Origin: FACHB-1406 sp034189065 | Lineage (GTDB): Bacteria > Cyanobacteriota > Cyanobacteriia > Cyanobacteriales > Spirulinaceae | Length of the DNA: 64,000 nucleotides | Assembly: GCA_034189065.1 (NCBI GenBank) | Contig: JAXHVQ010000002.1 | Coordinates: 52,035 to 116,034, forward strand | Reading direction: 5' to 3' | Part shown: positions 43,346-52,160 of the stretch, piece by piece | Layout: each line of letters opens with the position of its first letter | Numbering within the stretch: position 1 is the first letter of the stretch | Notes under the pieces: generated by a model | Seen by the model: only the letters and a program-made list of their open reading frames with translations | What the model was told of the DNA's origin: nothing | Database searches by the model: none | Made by a program: the position numbers and the translations under genes

Positions 43346-43544
43346 AAAATATCTTATTAAAGCTTACCGGCGTAAAGATGCGGAGAAACTACTGAGACCA
43401 TTGAACGTGAGCGATATTCAAATGCTTCAAGATAAAGTAGCTGAAGTCACTCATATTGTAAGACAGGGATTTTCTCTTTTGCCTCGCCGCCACGAGCACC
43501 TTTTAGGTAATTTTGATCCTAAACTTATCGGGAGCAGAGAATGA
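43290..43544 (+). other. Unidentified C-terminal gene fragment
   Basis: A frame without start codon reads WKIIAYYLQITPKYLIKAYR, then RKDAEKLLRPLNVSDIQMLQ, ending HEHLLGNFDPKLIGSRE and a TGA at 43542-43544. Composition looks coding. It may be the displaced end of the broken TIR-like gene or of another accessory gene. I do not recognise the family. Confidence 0.4.
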
Positions 43545-43554
43545 GTTTTATATC

Positions 43555-43697
43555 TATAGCGTTTCTATTTGGGTTGTGAAACTCTCCGAAACGTACAGAA
43601 TTCAGAATTCTGAATTCAGAATTTGAGAGAGGAGCGAGGAATTATTAAAAGTAGACGAGTTCTCATCCCCGTTTACTTCTCATTTAGAAACGCTATA
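43555..43697. mobile_element. TATAGCG MITE, copy A
   Basis: Ends are TATAGCGTTTCTATTTG (43555-43571) and CATTTAGAAACGCTATA (43681-43697), nearly perfect inverted repeats. It is 143 bp with no ORF. It shares its terminal TA with copy B, so B inserted at the end of A or the reverse. Confidence 0.85.
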
Positions 43698-43834
43698 TAG
43701 CGTTTTTATTTGAGTTGTAAAATCTTGACGGAAGGATTAAGAATGGAAGAATAGAAGAATTTAAGAGGCTTTGAGGAGTTATTGAAAGTATGTAATATTT
43801 TTTTACTGTTTATATTTCATTTGTAAACGCTATA
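43696..43834. mobile_element. TATAGCG MITE, copy B
   Basis: 139 bp, with TATAGCGTTTTTATTTG at the left and ATTTGTAAACGCTATA at the right. The first 65 bp are identical to copy C at 51666, which argues for recent spread. Confidence 0.88.
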
Positions 43835-43931
43835 TACAGCAAGTTGTTCTCCGAAAGATAGGAGCGATGGCGGTGCGATCGCGCTCTTCTTCTCCCAGTT
43901 ACGCGATCGCGCGCCTCCCAAACCCAACTTC

Positions 43932-44375
43932 CTAAATCGGCCTCAACCGCGTCAACTTCAACTCAAAATTGCCGCCGCCCGTTTCCCCAAAGGCGCGAAC
44001 GCGAACGATATAATCCCCCGCCTCTGTAATGCGGGCAAACAACAGAGAATTCGTCGAACCATCGGGTCCGTCATCATTTTGTGCCACCGTCGAACCATCA
44101 GCCGCAATCAATGTCACAATAGTATCAAACTCATCGGAGAGCAAATCGATCGCCACTTGATCCCCATCTTCCAGCCTCACCTGATAATCGCGCGCAAACC
44201 CACCTTCCCCAGTCGGAATATCTTGGTCTGTGAGCGTATCGGTCACTTCATTTCCACCAGGAAGGGGGATCGGATTGTATAATTGCGATCTTACCGGCGC
44301 AGCTTGCATCCCGAGCAGAAGCGTCGAACCAAACAACCCAGCAGAAAACCAACGACGAAGAAAAGAAAGGCCCAT
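43932..44375 (-). CDS. Secreted protein with a PPC (pre-peptidase C-terminal) domain
   Basis: 147 residues from the ATG at 44375. A signal peptide (FLRRWFSAGLFGSTLLLGMQ, cut near APVRSQ) precedes a beta-sandwich of the PPC type. Its markers are RDYQVRLEDGDQVAIDLLSD, FDTIVTLIAADGSTVAQNDD and TEAGDYIVRVRAFGETGGGN. PPC domains fold as jelly-rolls attached to secreted proteases; here the domain stands alone, so the role is unknown (possibly surface or matrix binding). The gene is intact and lies between the MITE pair and the tnpB element. Confidence 0.85.
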   Translation of the reverse strand: MGLSFLRRWFSAGLFGSTLLLGMQAAPVRSQLYNPIPLPGGNEVTDTLTDQDIPTGEGGFARDYQVRLEDGDQVAIDLLSDEFDTIVTLIAADGSTVAQNDDGPDGSTNSLLFARITEAGDYIVRVRAFGETGGGNFELKLTRLRPI

Positions 44376-44606
44376 AGAAAAAAAATTGACGGAACGAGAG
44401 TGGAACCCGTTTATTATGTCTCAAATTCGGCCATTCGCATACTGCACCTCCCGATCGAACAAATCCCATCATTGGGGACGTAAGAGTGTCACGGGAAGTT
44501 ACTCAGTACGTTTGGGAACCCTGTCTATGACCGAACAGGGGGGAAAAACAAACGGCGGATTTATCCGCCTTGAGATACAATATTCACAAGTGAATATTTT
44601 GTATTC

Positions 44607-45725
44607 GTGAAACAAGTACTGACAGTAGTTTGCAAGTTTCAACTAACGCTTGAACAAGCCTCTAATCTTGAGGCTACGCTTCAGGCATTTGCTGATGCCT
44701 GTAACTACGCCAATCAGGAAGTTGACCCTAAAACCACAAACAAAACCGCGATTCAATCTCAGACCTATCATGAGATTCGGTCGCGCTTTGGGTTGTCGGC
44801 TAATCTGGCGGTTAGGGCTTGCGCCAGGGTTGGAGCTAATCGCAAAACGGCAAAAGCCAAGAAGCGAAAAGTTGAGGAGTTCAAGCCAACCAGCATCGAC
44901 TATGATGCCCGGATTTTCTCGTTTCGCGAGAAAGATTGGACAGTCAGCTTGACACTGGTTAATGGTCGCGAACGATTCCGGCTGGAATTGGGTAACTACC
45001 AAATCGGCAAGCTCAAAGGGCAGAACCCTACAAGCGCTCAACTTTGCAAGCACAAAGATGGGTGTTACTACATCCACATCCAGGTCAAAAGTGAGCCGCC
45101 AAAACAGCGGCAAACTGCTGGCTTTTTGGGGGTTGACTTGGGGCGAACCGACATCGCGGTTACATCCGATGGCCAGAAGTGGAGTGGCACACAGGTCAAG
45201 AATACTCGTGACAAATTTGCTCGTGTTAGAGCGTCGATTCAGAGGAAAGGCACAAGAGGCGCTCGTCGCCTGTTGAAACGGCTGTCCGGTAAAGAGCGGC
45301 GCTTTCAGCAGTGGGCGAACCATACAATCAGCAAACGCATAGTGCAGACAGCGGCAACGCTGAACGCAACCATCGTCATTGAAGACTTGACTGGCATCAG
45401 AGAACGCACCAACCAGCAGCCGCGAAGTAAGACCGAACGACGGCGTTCTAATAGCTGGGCATTTTACCAGCAGCGGCAATTCCTGACCTACAAGGCTATG
45501 GCGACTGGCGTTCCATTGATAGTTGTCAATCCTGCCTACACCTCTCAAACCTGCAACTGCTGTTTGCATATCGGAGAGCGCAAAGGCAAGCGGTTTAAGT
45601 GCGGTAACTGTGGCTGGATTGGCGATGCCGATCGTAATGGCTCAATCATGATTGCTATCTCTGGGGGCGCTGTCAGCCGCCCTGAACGCTTGAATTGCAA
45701 GCTACCTAGCGTAGCGGAAGTTTAA
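44607..45725 (+). CDS. tnpB: TnpB RNA-guided endonuclease
   Basis: 372 residues from a GTG at 44607. RuvC-like residues are all present: D177 in LGVDLGRTDIAVTSDG, E259 in IVIEDLTGIRERTN, and D340/D342 in GDADRNGS. A zinc finger is formed by C316/C319 (TCNCC) and C332/C335 (KCGNCG). TnpB uses an omega RNA made from the 3' end of its own gene and the element's right end to cut DNA next to a short motif, which preserves the transposon. The protein appears fully competent. Its 3' end and the downstream hairpin should encode the RNA. Confidence 0.93.
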   Translation: MKQVLTVVCKFQLTLEQASNLEATLQAFADACNYANQEVDPKTTNKTAIQSQTYHEIRSRFGLSANLAVRACARVGANRKTAKAKKRKVEEFKPTSIDYDARIFSFREKDWTVSLTLVNGRERFRLELGNYQIGKLKGQNPTSAQLCKHKDGCYYIHIQVKSEPPKQRQTAGFLGVDLGRTDIAVTSDGQKWSGTQVKNTRDKFARVRASIQRKGTRGARRLLKRLSGKERRFQQWANHTISKRIVQTAATLNATIVIEDLTGIRERTNQQPRSKTERRRSNSWAFYQQRQFLTYKAMATGVPLIVVNPAYTSQTCNCCLHIGERKGKRFKCGNCGWIGDADRNGSIMIAISGGAVSRPERLNCKLPSVAEV

Positions 45726-45733
45726 GGCGAAAG

Positions 45734-45754
45734 CCCCGTCTCTTTAGAGCGGGG
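45734..45754 (+). ncRNA. Right-end hairpin, probable 3' part of the TnpB omega RNA
   Basis: CCCCGTCTC pairs with GAGCGGGG around a TTTA loop with one bulge, nine bases beyond the tnpB stop. In characterised TnpB elements the omega RNA scaffold ends at such a right-end hairpin and the guide is the flanking DNA. Confidence 0.5.
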
Positions 45755-45813
45755 TGAGCTTACAATAGAAAAGTCAGATTTTTCCTTGCCCGTCCCTTAA
45801 TCTAAAACTCAAA

Positions 45814-48519
45814 GTGTGCGCGAACGCTTCGTCTAGCCCCTCACCTCTCAACCTCGAAACGTTGTTTCCCTTTCAACTTGACGAGTTTCAGCTCCAAGCC
45901 ATTGCCGCCCTCGATGCCGGAAAATCAGTCGTCGTCTGCGCTCCAACGGGTTCGGGAAAAACCTTAATTGGCGAATATGCCATTCACCGCGCTCTAGCAA
46001 GCGGTCGGCGAGTCTTCTACACCACTCCCCTCAAAGCCCTCTCCAACCAGAAATTGCGGGATTTTCAAAACCAGTTTGGCGAATCCCTCGTCGGCTTAAT
46101 TACCGGCGATATTCTCGTCAATGCAGGCGCGCCGGTGGTTGTGATGACAACCGAAATCTTCCGCAATATGCTCTACGAAACCCCCATCGGTCAAGTGGGA
46201 ACTTCCGTGCGGGACGTGGGGGCAGTGGTTCTCGATGAATGTCATTATCTCAGCGATCGCGGCCGGGGGACCGTTTGGGAAGAATCCATCATCTACTGTC
46301 CCCCCCACATCCAACTTGTCGCCCTCTCTGCAACCATTGGCAATCCCCAAGAATTTACCGCCTGGATCGATAACGTGCGCGCCATCGCCCGGAAAAAAGA
46401 AATTGCCGAAAATGATTGCGTCCTCATCGACTCCGACTATCGCCCAGTTCCCCTACGCTTCTACTACAGCACCCTCAAAGGATTATTCCCCCTCCTCAAC
46501 CCAAAACGCACCCAAATTAACCCGCGCCTCAAACCCAAACACTCGCGCAAGCGGCGGCGACTGCGGTCCGATGACTGTCCGAAAATTCCCACCGTCTTGA
46601 GGCAATTGCAAGCTAAAGACCTGTTACCCGCCATTTACCTCATTTTTAGCCGTCGCGGGTGCGAACAAGCCGTGGATAGCTTAACGGGCTCGAGCCTCGT
46701 CAACGAGTCCGAAGCCGCCCAAATTTACCAAAAAGCCCAACGGTGGTGCGAGGAAAATCCCGAAGCGACGCGCGCCGACCAAATCGAACCCCTGACTCGA
46801 GGCATCGCCGCCCACCATGCCGGACTGTTACCCGCTTGGAAGGGGTTAGTCGAACAACTATTCGAGGCGGGGTTGGTAAAGGTGGTATTCGCCACCGCAA
46901 CCCTGGCGGCGGGAATTAATATGCCCGCGCGAACCACCGTCATTTCTTCGCTCAGCAAGCGCAGCGACGACGGACACCGCCTTTTAACCCCGTCGGAGTT
47001 TTTGCAAATTGCCGGACGTGCGGGACGGCGAGGGATGGATACCGTGGGCCATGTCGTGACGGTGGAAACGCCCTTTGAAGGGGCGAAAGAGGCGGCTTAT
47101 TTGGCAACGGCAAACGCAGAACCGTTGCGCAGTTGGTTTACGCCGTCCTACGGTATGGTGTTGAATTTGTTGCAAAAGCACACCATTGAAGAAGTGCAGG
47201 ATTTGCTCAAACGCAGTTTTGCCGAGTATCAGGCCAAGCTCAAACTCGCCCCCGAACAACAGGCGATCGCGGCCTTGACGACGGAATTGGCTAAATTAGA
47301 TGTAGAATTGGCCCCCGTTAGCCCCAAGCAACTGGCGAATTACGAAAAACTCAGCCAGCGCCTCAAGGAAGAACGCCGCTTGTTGAAAATTCTGCAAAAG
47401 CAGGCAGATGAGACGCGCAAGCGGGAAATGACGCGCGCGATGGCCGAGGTTGACAGCGGTACAATTGTGTATTTGAAAGGCGATCGCGTACCGGTGGCTT
47501 CTCCCCTCCCCGCCTTATTATACGAAAAGGCAGCCGGAAGCGGTCAATCGCCCTATTTGATTTGTTTGGGTGCTAATAACCGCTGGTATGTCGCGGGAAC
47601 GGGCAATGTGGTGGGAATTGACAATGGGACTGTTCCCAAGGATGCGATCGCGCACTTGTTACCCCCCGCCGAACTCGCCATTAAACAGGGACAAACGCGC
47701 AAAGGCGATAAGCAGTCGGCAGCAGTCGCCGAACGTTTATCGGCTGCGGCTAACGACCTGGAACCCGCGCCGGAAGTCGCCGAACAGCATAGCCTTGTCG
47801 AGCGCTTGGAAGCACAACTCGCCAGCCATCCCCTCCACCAATTGGGCAAACCCGGCCGCCTAGTCGAACGACAGCGCAAACGCCAGCAGTTACAGGAAGA
47901 ACTCAGCCACACTCAGGTCAAATACCAGCGCCATCAACTCAATCGGTCTTATTATTGGGAAGAGTTTCTCGAATTGATTGCGGTGTTGCGCGAGTTTGGG
48001 GCGCTATCGGGTTATAAACCGACGGCCCTCGGAAAAGCGGCCGCCGCCATTCGCAGCGAAAATGAGTTGTGGCTGGCGTTGGTGTTTTTGTCGGGGGAAT
48101 TGGAAGCATTGACTCCTTCTCAACTAGCGGCGGCGATCGCGGCCCTCATTACCGAAACAGCCCGCCACGATACCGAATGTAATCTCTTTGCCTCTCCCAT
48201 TGTCACCGAAACTCTCGATCGACTGCGCAAACTTCGACACCGCCTCAATCAAGTTCAACGACAGCATAACGTCGCGCTTCCGGTTTGGCTCGAGCAGGAC
48301 ACCATTGGTTTAGTCGAACAGTGGGCCCTCGGCGAAGAAGAGAGTCTGACTTGGAATCAATTGGGCGAGGAAACGAGTCTTGACGACGGCGATATTGTCA
48401 GGATGTTACGGCGGACGGTGGACGTTTTGCTCCAAATTCCTCAAATTCCGGGACTCTCCGACAGTTTAATGCGCAACGCTCGTATTGCGGCCAGTCAAAT
48501 GCGTCGCTTTCCTTTGTAA
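45814..48519 (+). CDS. Ski2/Mtr4-like DEAD-box RNA helicase
   Basis: 901 residues from a GTG at 45814. Helicase motifs are QLDEFQLQAIAALDAGKSVV (Q-like), Walker A APTGSGKT, TTPLKALSNQK, VVLDECHYL (DExH box as DECH), VALSATIGN, IYLIFSRRGCEQAV, TATLAAGINMPARTTV and QIAGRAGRRGMD (motif VI). A long insert and coiled-coil region are followed by a C-terminal DSHCT-like helical domain ending LSDSLMRNARIAASQMRRFP. In bacteria and chloroplasts (ISE2) such enzymes act in RNA maturation. Fragments of this C-terminus recur as relics at 21715 and 23015. The gene is complete. Confidence 0.93.
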   Translation: MCANASSSPSPLNLETLFPFQLDEFQLQAIAALDAGKSVVVCAPTGSGKTLIGEYAIHRALASGRRVFYTTPLKALSNQKLRDFQNQFGESLVGLITGDILVNAGAPVVVMTTEIFRNMLYETPIGQVGTSVRDVGAVVLDECHYLSDRGRGTVWEESIIYCPPHIQLVALSATIGNPQEFTAWIDNVRAIARKKEIAENDCVLIDSDYRPVPLRFYYSTLKGLFPLLNPKRTQINPRLKPKHSRKRRRLRSDDCPKIPTVLRQLQAKDLLPAIYLIFSRRGCEQAVDSLTGSSLVNESEAAQIYQKAQRWCEENPEATRADQIEPLTRGIAAHHAGLLPAWKGLVEQLFEAGLVKVVFATATLAAGINMPARTTVISSLSKRSDDGHRLLTPSEFLQIAGRAGRRGMDTVGHVVTVETPFEGAKEAAYLATANAEPLRSWFTPSYGMVLNLLQKHTIEEVQDLLKRSFAEYQAKLKLAPEQQAIAALTTELAKLDVELAPVSPKQLANYEKLSQRLKEERRLLKILQKQADETRKREMTRAMAEVDSGTIVYLKGDRVPVASPLPALLYEKAAGSGQSPYLICLGANNRWYVAGTGNVVGIDNGTVPKDAIAHLLPPAELAIKQGQTRKGDKQSAAVAERLSAAANDLEPAPEVAEQHSLVERLEAQLASHPLHQLGKPGRLVERQRKRQQLQEELSHTQVKYQRHQLNRSYYWEEFLELIAVLREFGALSGYKPTALGKAAAAIRSENELWLALVFLSGELEALTPSQLAAAIAALITETARHDTECNLFASPIVTETLDRLRKLRHRLNQVQRQHNVALPVWLEQDTIGLVEQWALGEEESLTWNQLGEETSLDDGDIVRMLRRTVDVLLQIPQIPGLSDSLMRNARIAASQMRRFPL

Positions 48520-48665
48520 TTCTCGCTGAATGGAAATGACCAAGAAGCTTTACTTCATAAGGCAGGTGGACAGGTGTCTTCTATTCTCCTATTCTTCCAT
48601 TCTTCCGAAGCTAGAGTTTTACAACCCCAATAACAACGCTACATAACTTAGAACCAGTCAGTCGT
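48520..48665. repeat. Spacer with a degenerate TATAGCG MITE fragment
   Basis: 48572-48641 (TCTTCTATTCTCCTATTCTT to CCAATAACAACGCTAC) corresponds to the right half of the TATAGCG MITE with several changes. No gene is present. Confidence 0.55.
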
Positions 48666-49353
48666 CTATGCCTGAGAACCACTTTCTCCTTTCACCACTG
48701 CCGCGCCAATTGAATGGGCCAATCGCAAGGCTTCTGGCACTTTACCACAATCGGTGAGTCTCGGAAGAACTGCCGCGATCGCGTCGGGGGTTTCGCCGCA
48801 AACTTGAAAGAAAAAAGGCGGTTCGTTATAAATCGGTCCGGCGCGTCGAATGAGTTCCAGACGTTTTTCGGGATGGGGAAGATTCTGCAACGCCGCTTCC
48901 ATTTTCGCCAAATTGGGATGGCGACGCATGACGGCAACGCAGGGACGCTGCAAGCGCTTTGTCAACAGGGGCAAGTCCACCAAGTTAAACCCGCCAAACC
49001 CCAAACCATCAATGAGAACCAAATGCAACTGAGGCAAAAACTTGCCGGGTAAGTAGGTGGGCAAAAATAAACGCATAACCTCGAAAACCGTATTCCTTGC
49101 CAGGTAAGGGTTTTAGCTGGAGATATTGTTCTTTTAATTACGCCCACCTACTTAACAGTAACTCGCAAATGCGATCGCTCGCATCCCAACCATCCTGTTG
49201 GACTTCTCCCCACACCATCCCCTCAAAGCGCGTCTTGGCGCAAACAATACCCGCTATCGGCACCTTTCCCCCCGCAGTGCGCACAAACGGCGCATCGTCG
49301 AATCCGATCGCGCGAATTGTGCGATTGGAGCGAACTAAACCTTCCAAGTCCAT
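48666..49353 (-). pseudogene. DUF99 protein gene interrupted by a MITE
   Basis: The N-terminal part (ATG at 49353) reads IRAIGFDDAPFVRTAGGKVP, then AGIVCAKTRFEGMVWGEVQ, and stops inside the insert. The C-terminal part reads FLPQLHLVLIDGLGFGGFNL, then RLQRPCVAVMRRHPN, ending at 48666. Together they make a DUF99 protein, an endonuclease V-related fold of unknown role. The 101-bp MITE at 49052-49152 lies between 'ELL' and 'KFLPQ'. It supplies a stop to the first part and an ATG (49076) to the second, so two shorter proteins could be made, but the original is broken. Confidence 0.85.
49052..49152. mobile_element. AGTAGGTGGGC MITE (101 bp) with TA target duplication
   Basis: Perfect 11-bp terminal inverted repeats are AGTAGGTGGGC (49052-49062) and GCCCACCTACT (49142-49152). 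They are flanked by TA at 49050-49051 and 49153-49154. Size and TA duplication fit an IS630/Tc1-mariner-mobilised MITE. Confidence 0.88.
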
Positions 49354-49378
49354 TTCAACAAAAACAAATAGCTTTTAC

Positions 49379-49470
49379 AATGAATAATGAATAATGAATA
49401 ATGAATAATGAGTAATTACCTCTCCTTAAAAGAAGAGGATTTAGACCCAATTATTAATTATTAATTGACA
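49379..49470. repeat. Short copy of the 31711-31960 repeat with STRR (AATAATG)
   Basis: AATAATG heptamers, then TACCTCTCCTTAAAAGAAG, AGGATTTAGACCCAATT and ATTAATT units: the inverse of the repeat at 31711-31960 without its 150-bp core. Confidence 0.75.
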
Positions 49471-49522
49471 ACGCGTCTGTTTGAATTAAAGACATAAACT
49501 TTTAATTTTTAATTCCAATTGC

Positions 49523-50164
49523 TCACTCCTTTCGCTCCGCCGTTTTTCGTTCTCGTCCCGGCAAACTTTCCATCGTCTCCAAAACGCCCCGTTCCGCTGC
49601 CAAAATATCCCGTTCTTCGCCCCCCAAATACATCCGTCCAAAACTCCCGACCGCTGAAATTTGTAAAATATTAATAGAAGCCGACTTTTCAGCTTCGTTA
49701 GCAGCCAAAGCCGCATAAGCAGCCGGTTCTACCTCAAAAACATACAGCGTTTGCCCCGCCAAAATCATTTGTCCCCGACGGGAACGATTAATAAGCTGAA
49801 CGTGGTGCGCGTCCAAGTTGCGAATGACTTGACTGGAAATCACGCGCGGCTTGAGACAATCGCCCGGGCGAACTCCCAAATAATCAACAATCGCCTTCCC
49901 CGCCGTTCGAGTTTCACCCTGCCTGCTCGAGTGAATTTCCAGCACCCCGTATAACCGTTCTACCATCAGTACGCCGGGACGGACAGCCGTAGATTTGAGA
50001 GCAATATCGGTAATGCGATGAATTTCAATGCCGGGGGAAATTTCAATCCACAGCGAAGAGTCTCCCGGTAGGGGCAAAAAACCCGGGGCGACGGTTCCAA
50101 TATAGGCGGCGTGTTGAGGTTGGAGGCGGTCGATGTAGACGTAACTGCGCAGTTCGATACCCAA
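49523..50164 (-). CDS. ccmP: Carboxysome shell protein CcmP (tandem BMC domains)
   Basis: About 213 residues from a TTG at 50164 (LGIELRSYVYIDRL), preceded by GGAG at 8 nt; a longer TTG start at 50227 is possible. Two BMC-like domains are read as LRSYVYIDRLQPQHAAYIGT, APGFLPLPGDSSLWIEISPG, EIHRITDIALKSTAVRPG, then VISSQVIRNLDAHHVQLINR, YVFEVEPAAYAALAANEAEK and SFGRMYLGGEERDILAAERG. These match CcmP, a BMC-T trimer that stacks into a double layer with a gated pore. It would conduct larger metabolites such as RuBP through the beta-carboxysome shell. It lies away from the main ccm operon. Confidence 0.87.
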   Translation of the reverse strand: MGIELRSYVYIDRLQPQHAAYIGTVAPGFLPLPGDSSLWIEISPGIEIHRITDIALKSTAVRPGVLMVERLYGVLEIHSSRQGETRTAGKAIVDYLGVRPGDCLKPRVISSQVIRNLDAHHVQLINRSRRGQMILAGQTLYVFEVEPAAYAALAANEAEKSASINILQISAVGSFGRMYLGGEERDILAAERGVLETMESLPGRERKTAERKE

Positions 50165-50326
50165 AATTGATTCTCCGTTTAAGAGGTCGGTCGGTGCAAT
50201 TTGTGTGGATTGCAAGCTATCTCGCAAGTTCTAGGCTAGCGGAAAACCGGCACCACGCGATCGCTCTCCACAATTGCTGCTCGACTCTTAAAGCTACAAT
50301 AAAAACCACTTCTCCCACCCATTTTT

Positions 50327-50719
50327 ATGGATATCCTGGAAATCCTCACCGCCGACTATCAGCGCTTCCCCGCCAACCAAACTTACGACATCTATGCCGC
50401 CGATGTCTACTTCAAAGACCCCCTCAACGAATTTCGGGGACTCCAACAGTACAAAAAAACCATTCATTTTATCAGCACTTGGTTTAAACAGGTTCGCATG
50501 GACTTGCACCACATCGATCGCGAGGGGAATATTATTCACACCCAATGGACGCTACATTGGACAACACCCCTTCCTTGGCAACCCCGCATTGCCATCCCAG
50601 GTCGCAGCGAACTCACTCTCAACGAAAAAGAACAGATTGTCTCCCACATCGACTATTGGCACTGTTCCCGCTTCGATGTCCTCAAACAACATTTCTTCCA
50701 AGGTCAAAGCAACTTATGA
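50327..50719 (+). CDS. DUF2358 (SnoaL/NTF2-like) protein
   Basis: 130 residues from the ATG at 50327. MDILEILTADYQRFPANQTY, DVYFKDPLNEFRGLQQYKKT and IDYWHCSRFDVLKQHFF follow the DUF2358 pattern, an NTF2-like cone fold shared by cyanobacteria and chloroplasts. Such folds bind small hydrophobic ligands or act as isomerases, but no activity is known here. It is intact and divergent from ccmP, with about 160 bp between the starts. Confidence 0.88.
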   Translation: MDILEILTADYQRFPANQTYDIYAADVYFKDPLNEFRGLQQYKKTIHFISTWFKQVRMDLHHIDREGNIIHTQWTLHWTTPLPWQPRIAIPGRSELTLNEKEQIVSHIDYWHCSRFDVLKQHFFQGQSNL

Positions 50720-50819
50720 TATTTTGTAATTAAATTATTGAACCTTTTCCTGACAACTGGAGTGCAGTCGATTCAACCCGATCGCATCCCTTCCATTCTT
50801 CCAAAATCAACTTAAATCT

Positions 50820-51644
50820 ATGGTTAGTTCGCCGATGTATTTTCCTCCTTCTCCGTTCGAGCGAGAAGAAGCTCTTAATTGTGCTACGCTTGTGGGAACA
50901 GCGTATGATATGTATGCTCAGTGGGTGGAACAACACAAACCTCAACCCGAGCAATTCAACTGGAAACCTAACGACGTTCTGTCTCTAAACTATAGCAAAC
51001 CGATTTGGGTCGAAGAAAAATTTTTAAAGTTCTTTTATCATTCAGAACCTCTGGGTTTTGTAGCTTGGAGCGATCGAGGTACCGCTTATCTCGTTTTTCG
51101 CGGGACTGACTCAGCAGAAGACTGGATTGAAGATGTAGAAGTCGGACAAGAACCCTTTAGTCATATTGTCCCCAACTACGGTAAAGTCCACCGAGGCTTC
51201 TACGGAGTTTATCTCGGCATGAAGGGGGGCGCGATCGCTACCCTCGACCAAGCAGTTCCCAAAGCCAAACGCTTGTTTATAACGGGTCATAGTCTGGGAT
51301 CCGGGCTCTCAACGCTAGCGGTTCCCGATGTCATCGCCCATACCCAATATCAACCCGATAAACTGCCGATTAAACACTATAACTTTGCAAGTCCCAAAGT
51401 CGGAAATCTGGACTTTGCGACTGCCTATAACCAAAATAAAGTTCCTACCTATCGATTAGTCAATACTTGCGACCTTGTTCCCGATGCGCCCTTGTCTCTC
51501 ATGGGTAGGCTGCGCTACCAGCATATTGGGATACCTGTAGATTTTACGGCCCAGTATGGCACCATAGCAGGCAATCATAACTTAAAAAATGCTTATGAGT
51601 ATGCCTTGAATAACTACACTCAACCGCAGAGTCATGTCAGTTAA
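50820..51644 (+). CDS. Class 3 lipase-family alpha/beta hydrolase
   Basis: 274 residues from the ATG at 50820. The nucleophile elbow is ITGHSLGSGLSTLA (GHSLG). The oxyanion region is LVFRGTDSAEDWIEDV, the Asp is in VNTCDLVPDAPLS and a late His in TIAGNHNLKNAYEYAL, completing a Ser-Asp-His triad. There is no signal peptide, so it is probably cytoplasmic or membrane-associated. It should hydrolyse acyl glycerols or similar esters. The DUF2358 gene lies 100 bp upstream on the same strand. A TATAGCG MITE follows the stop. Confidence 0.92.
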   Translation: MVSSPMYFPPSPFEREEALNCATLVGTAYDMYAQWVEQHKPQPEQFNWKPNDVLSLNYSKPIWVEEKFLKFFYHSEPLGFVAWSDRGTAYLVFRGTDSAEDWIEDVEVGQEPFSHIVPNYGKVHRGFYGVYLGMKGGAIATLDQAVPKAKRLFITGHSLGSGLSTLAVPDVIAHTQYQPDKLPIKHYNFASPKVGNLDFATAYNQNKVPTYRLVNTCDLVPDAPLSLMGRLRYQHIGIPVDFTAQYGTIAGNHNLKNAYEYALNNYTQPQSHVS

Positions 51645-51665
51645 GTCCCTCGCCCAAATCAATGA

Positions 51666-51812
51666 TATAGCGTTTTTATTTGAGTTGTAAAATCTTGACG
51701 GAAGGATTAAGAATGGAAGAATAGAAGAATAGAAGAATTCAAGAGGCTTTGAGGAGTTGCTCAAAATTCATAAGACTCTTCTACTGTTTATATTTCATTT
51801 GGAAACGCTATA
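51666..51812. mobile_element. TATAGCG MITE, copy C
   Basis: 147 bp. The ends TATAGCGTTTTTATTTG and ATTTGGAAACGCTATA are inverted repeats. The left half is identical to copy B (43696). Confidence 0.88.
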
Positions 51813-52160
51813 CATAGCGATTTTTGAGAACTAAGGCACAATGGGAGTTTTGGGCGGGTTTCATACGTAATCTATTTTGTGTAATACCAATTTAAGATGA
51901 CGTTGCATAGATTGTCTTCCCCTAAATTCGCGATGAGTGTAATGGTGTGTTACGCTCCGCTAACACACCCTACTTGATTCTGTGCAGCTTCATGTCAATC
52001 TGGTATAAGTGCTTATCAGTAGGGCGTTTGATGAAATGTCCCTACATCAGTTATTTAGGTTATCCCGCTCCTACGCGACTTCGACTGTCAGTAGCGTAGG
52101 TCTTCCTTACTCCACTATGATAAAAAATGTAAACTCTTTCTCAGCAGGATTGAAATCGTC
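51813..52160. other. Intergenic region with short palindromic repeats
   Basis: 348 bp without a gene. 51944-51969 is GGTGTGTTACGC / TAACACACC, a relative of 2112-2138. 52018-52044 is a degenerate copy of the 28-bp 'GTAGGGACG..CGTCCCTAC' palindrome found at 53435-53462 and 60112-60139. Confidence 0.6.

Larger units (their letters stand above)
44545..45770 (+). mobile_element. Stand-alone tnpB element (IS200/IS605-like, no tnpA)
   Basis: It holds one gene, tnpB. Left-end hairpins are GGCGGATTTATCCGCC (44554-44569) and ATACAATATTCAC / GTGAATATTTTGTAT (44574-44603). The right end has a C/G hairpin at 45734-45754. Exact borders cannot be fixed without an empty site; without tnpA it depends on a transposase in trans. 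Confidence 0.7.

Noticed and set aside
44643..45569. 308-residue frame antisense to tnpB
   Set aside because: The long open antisense frame arises from codon bias; the plus-strand frame carries all RuvC and zinc-finger motifs.
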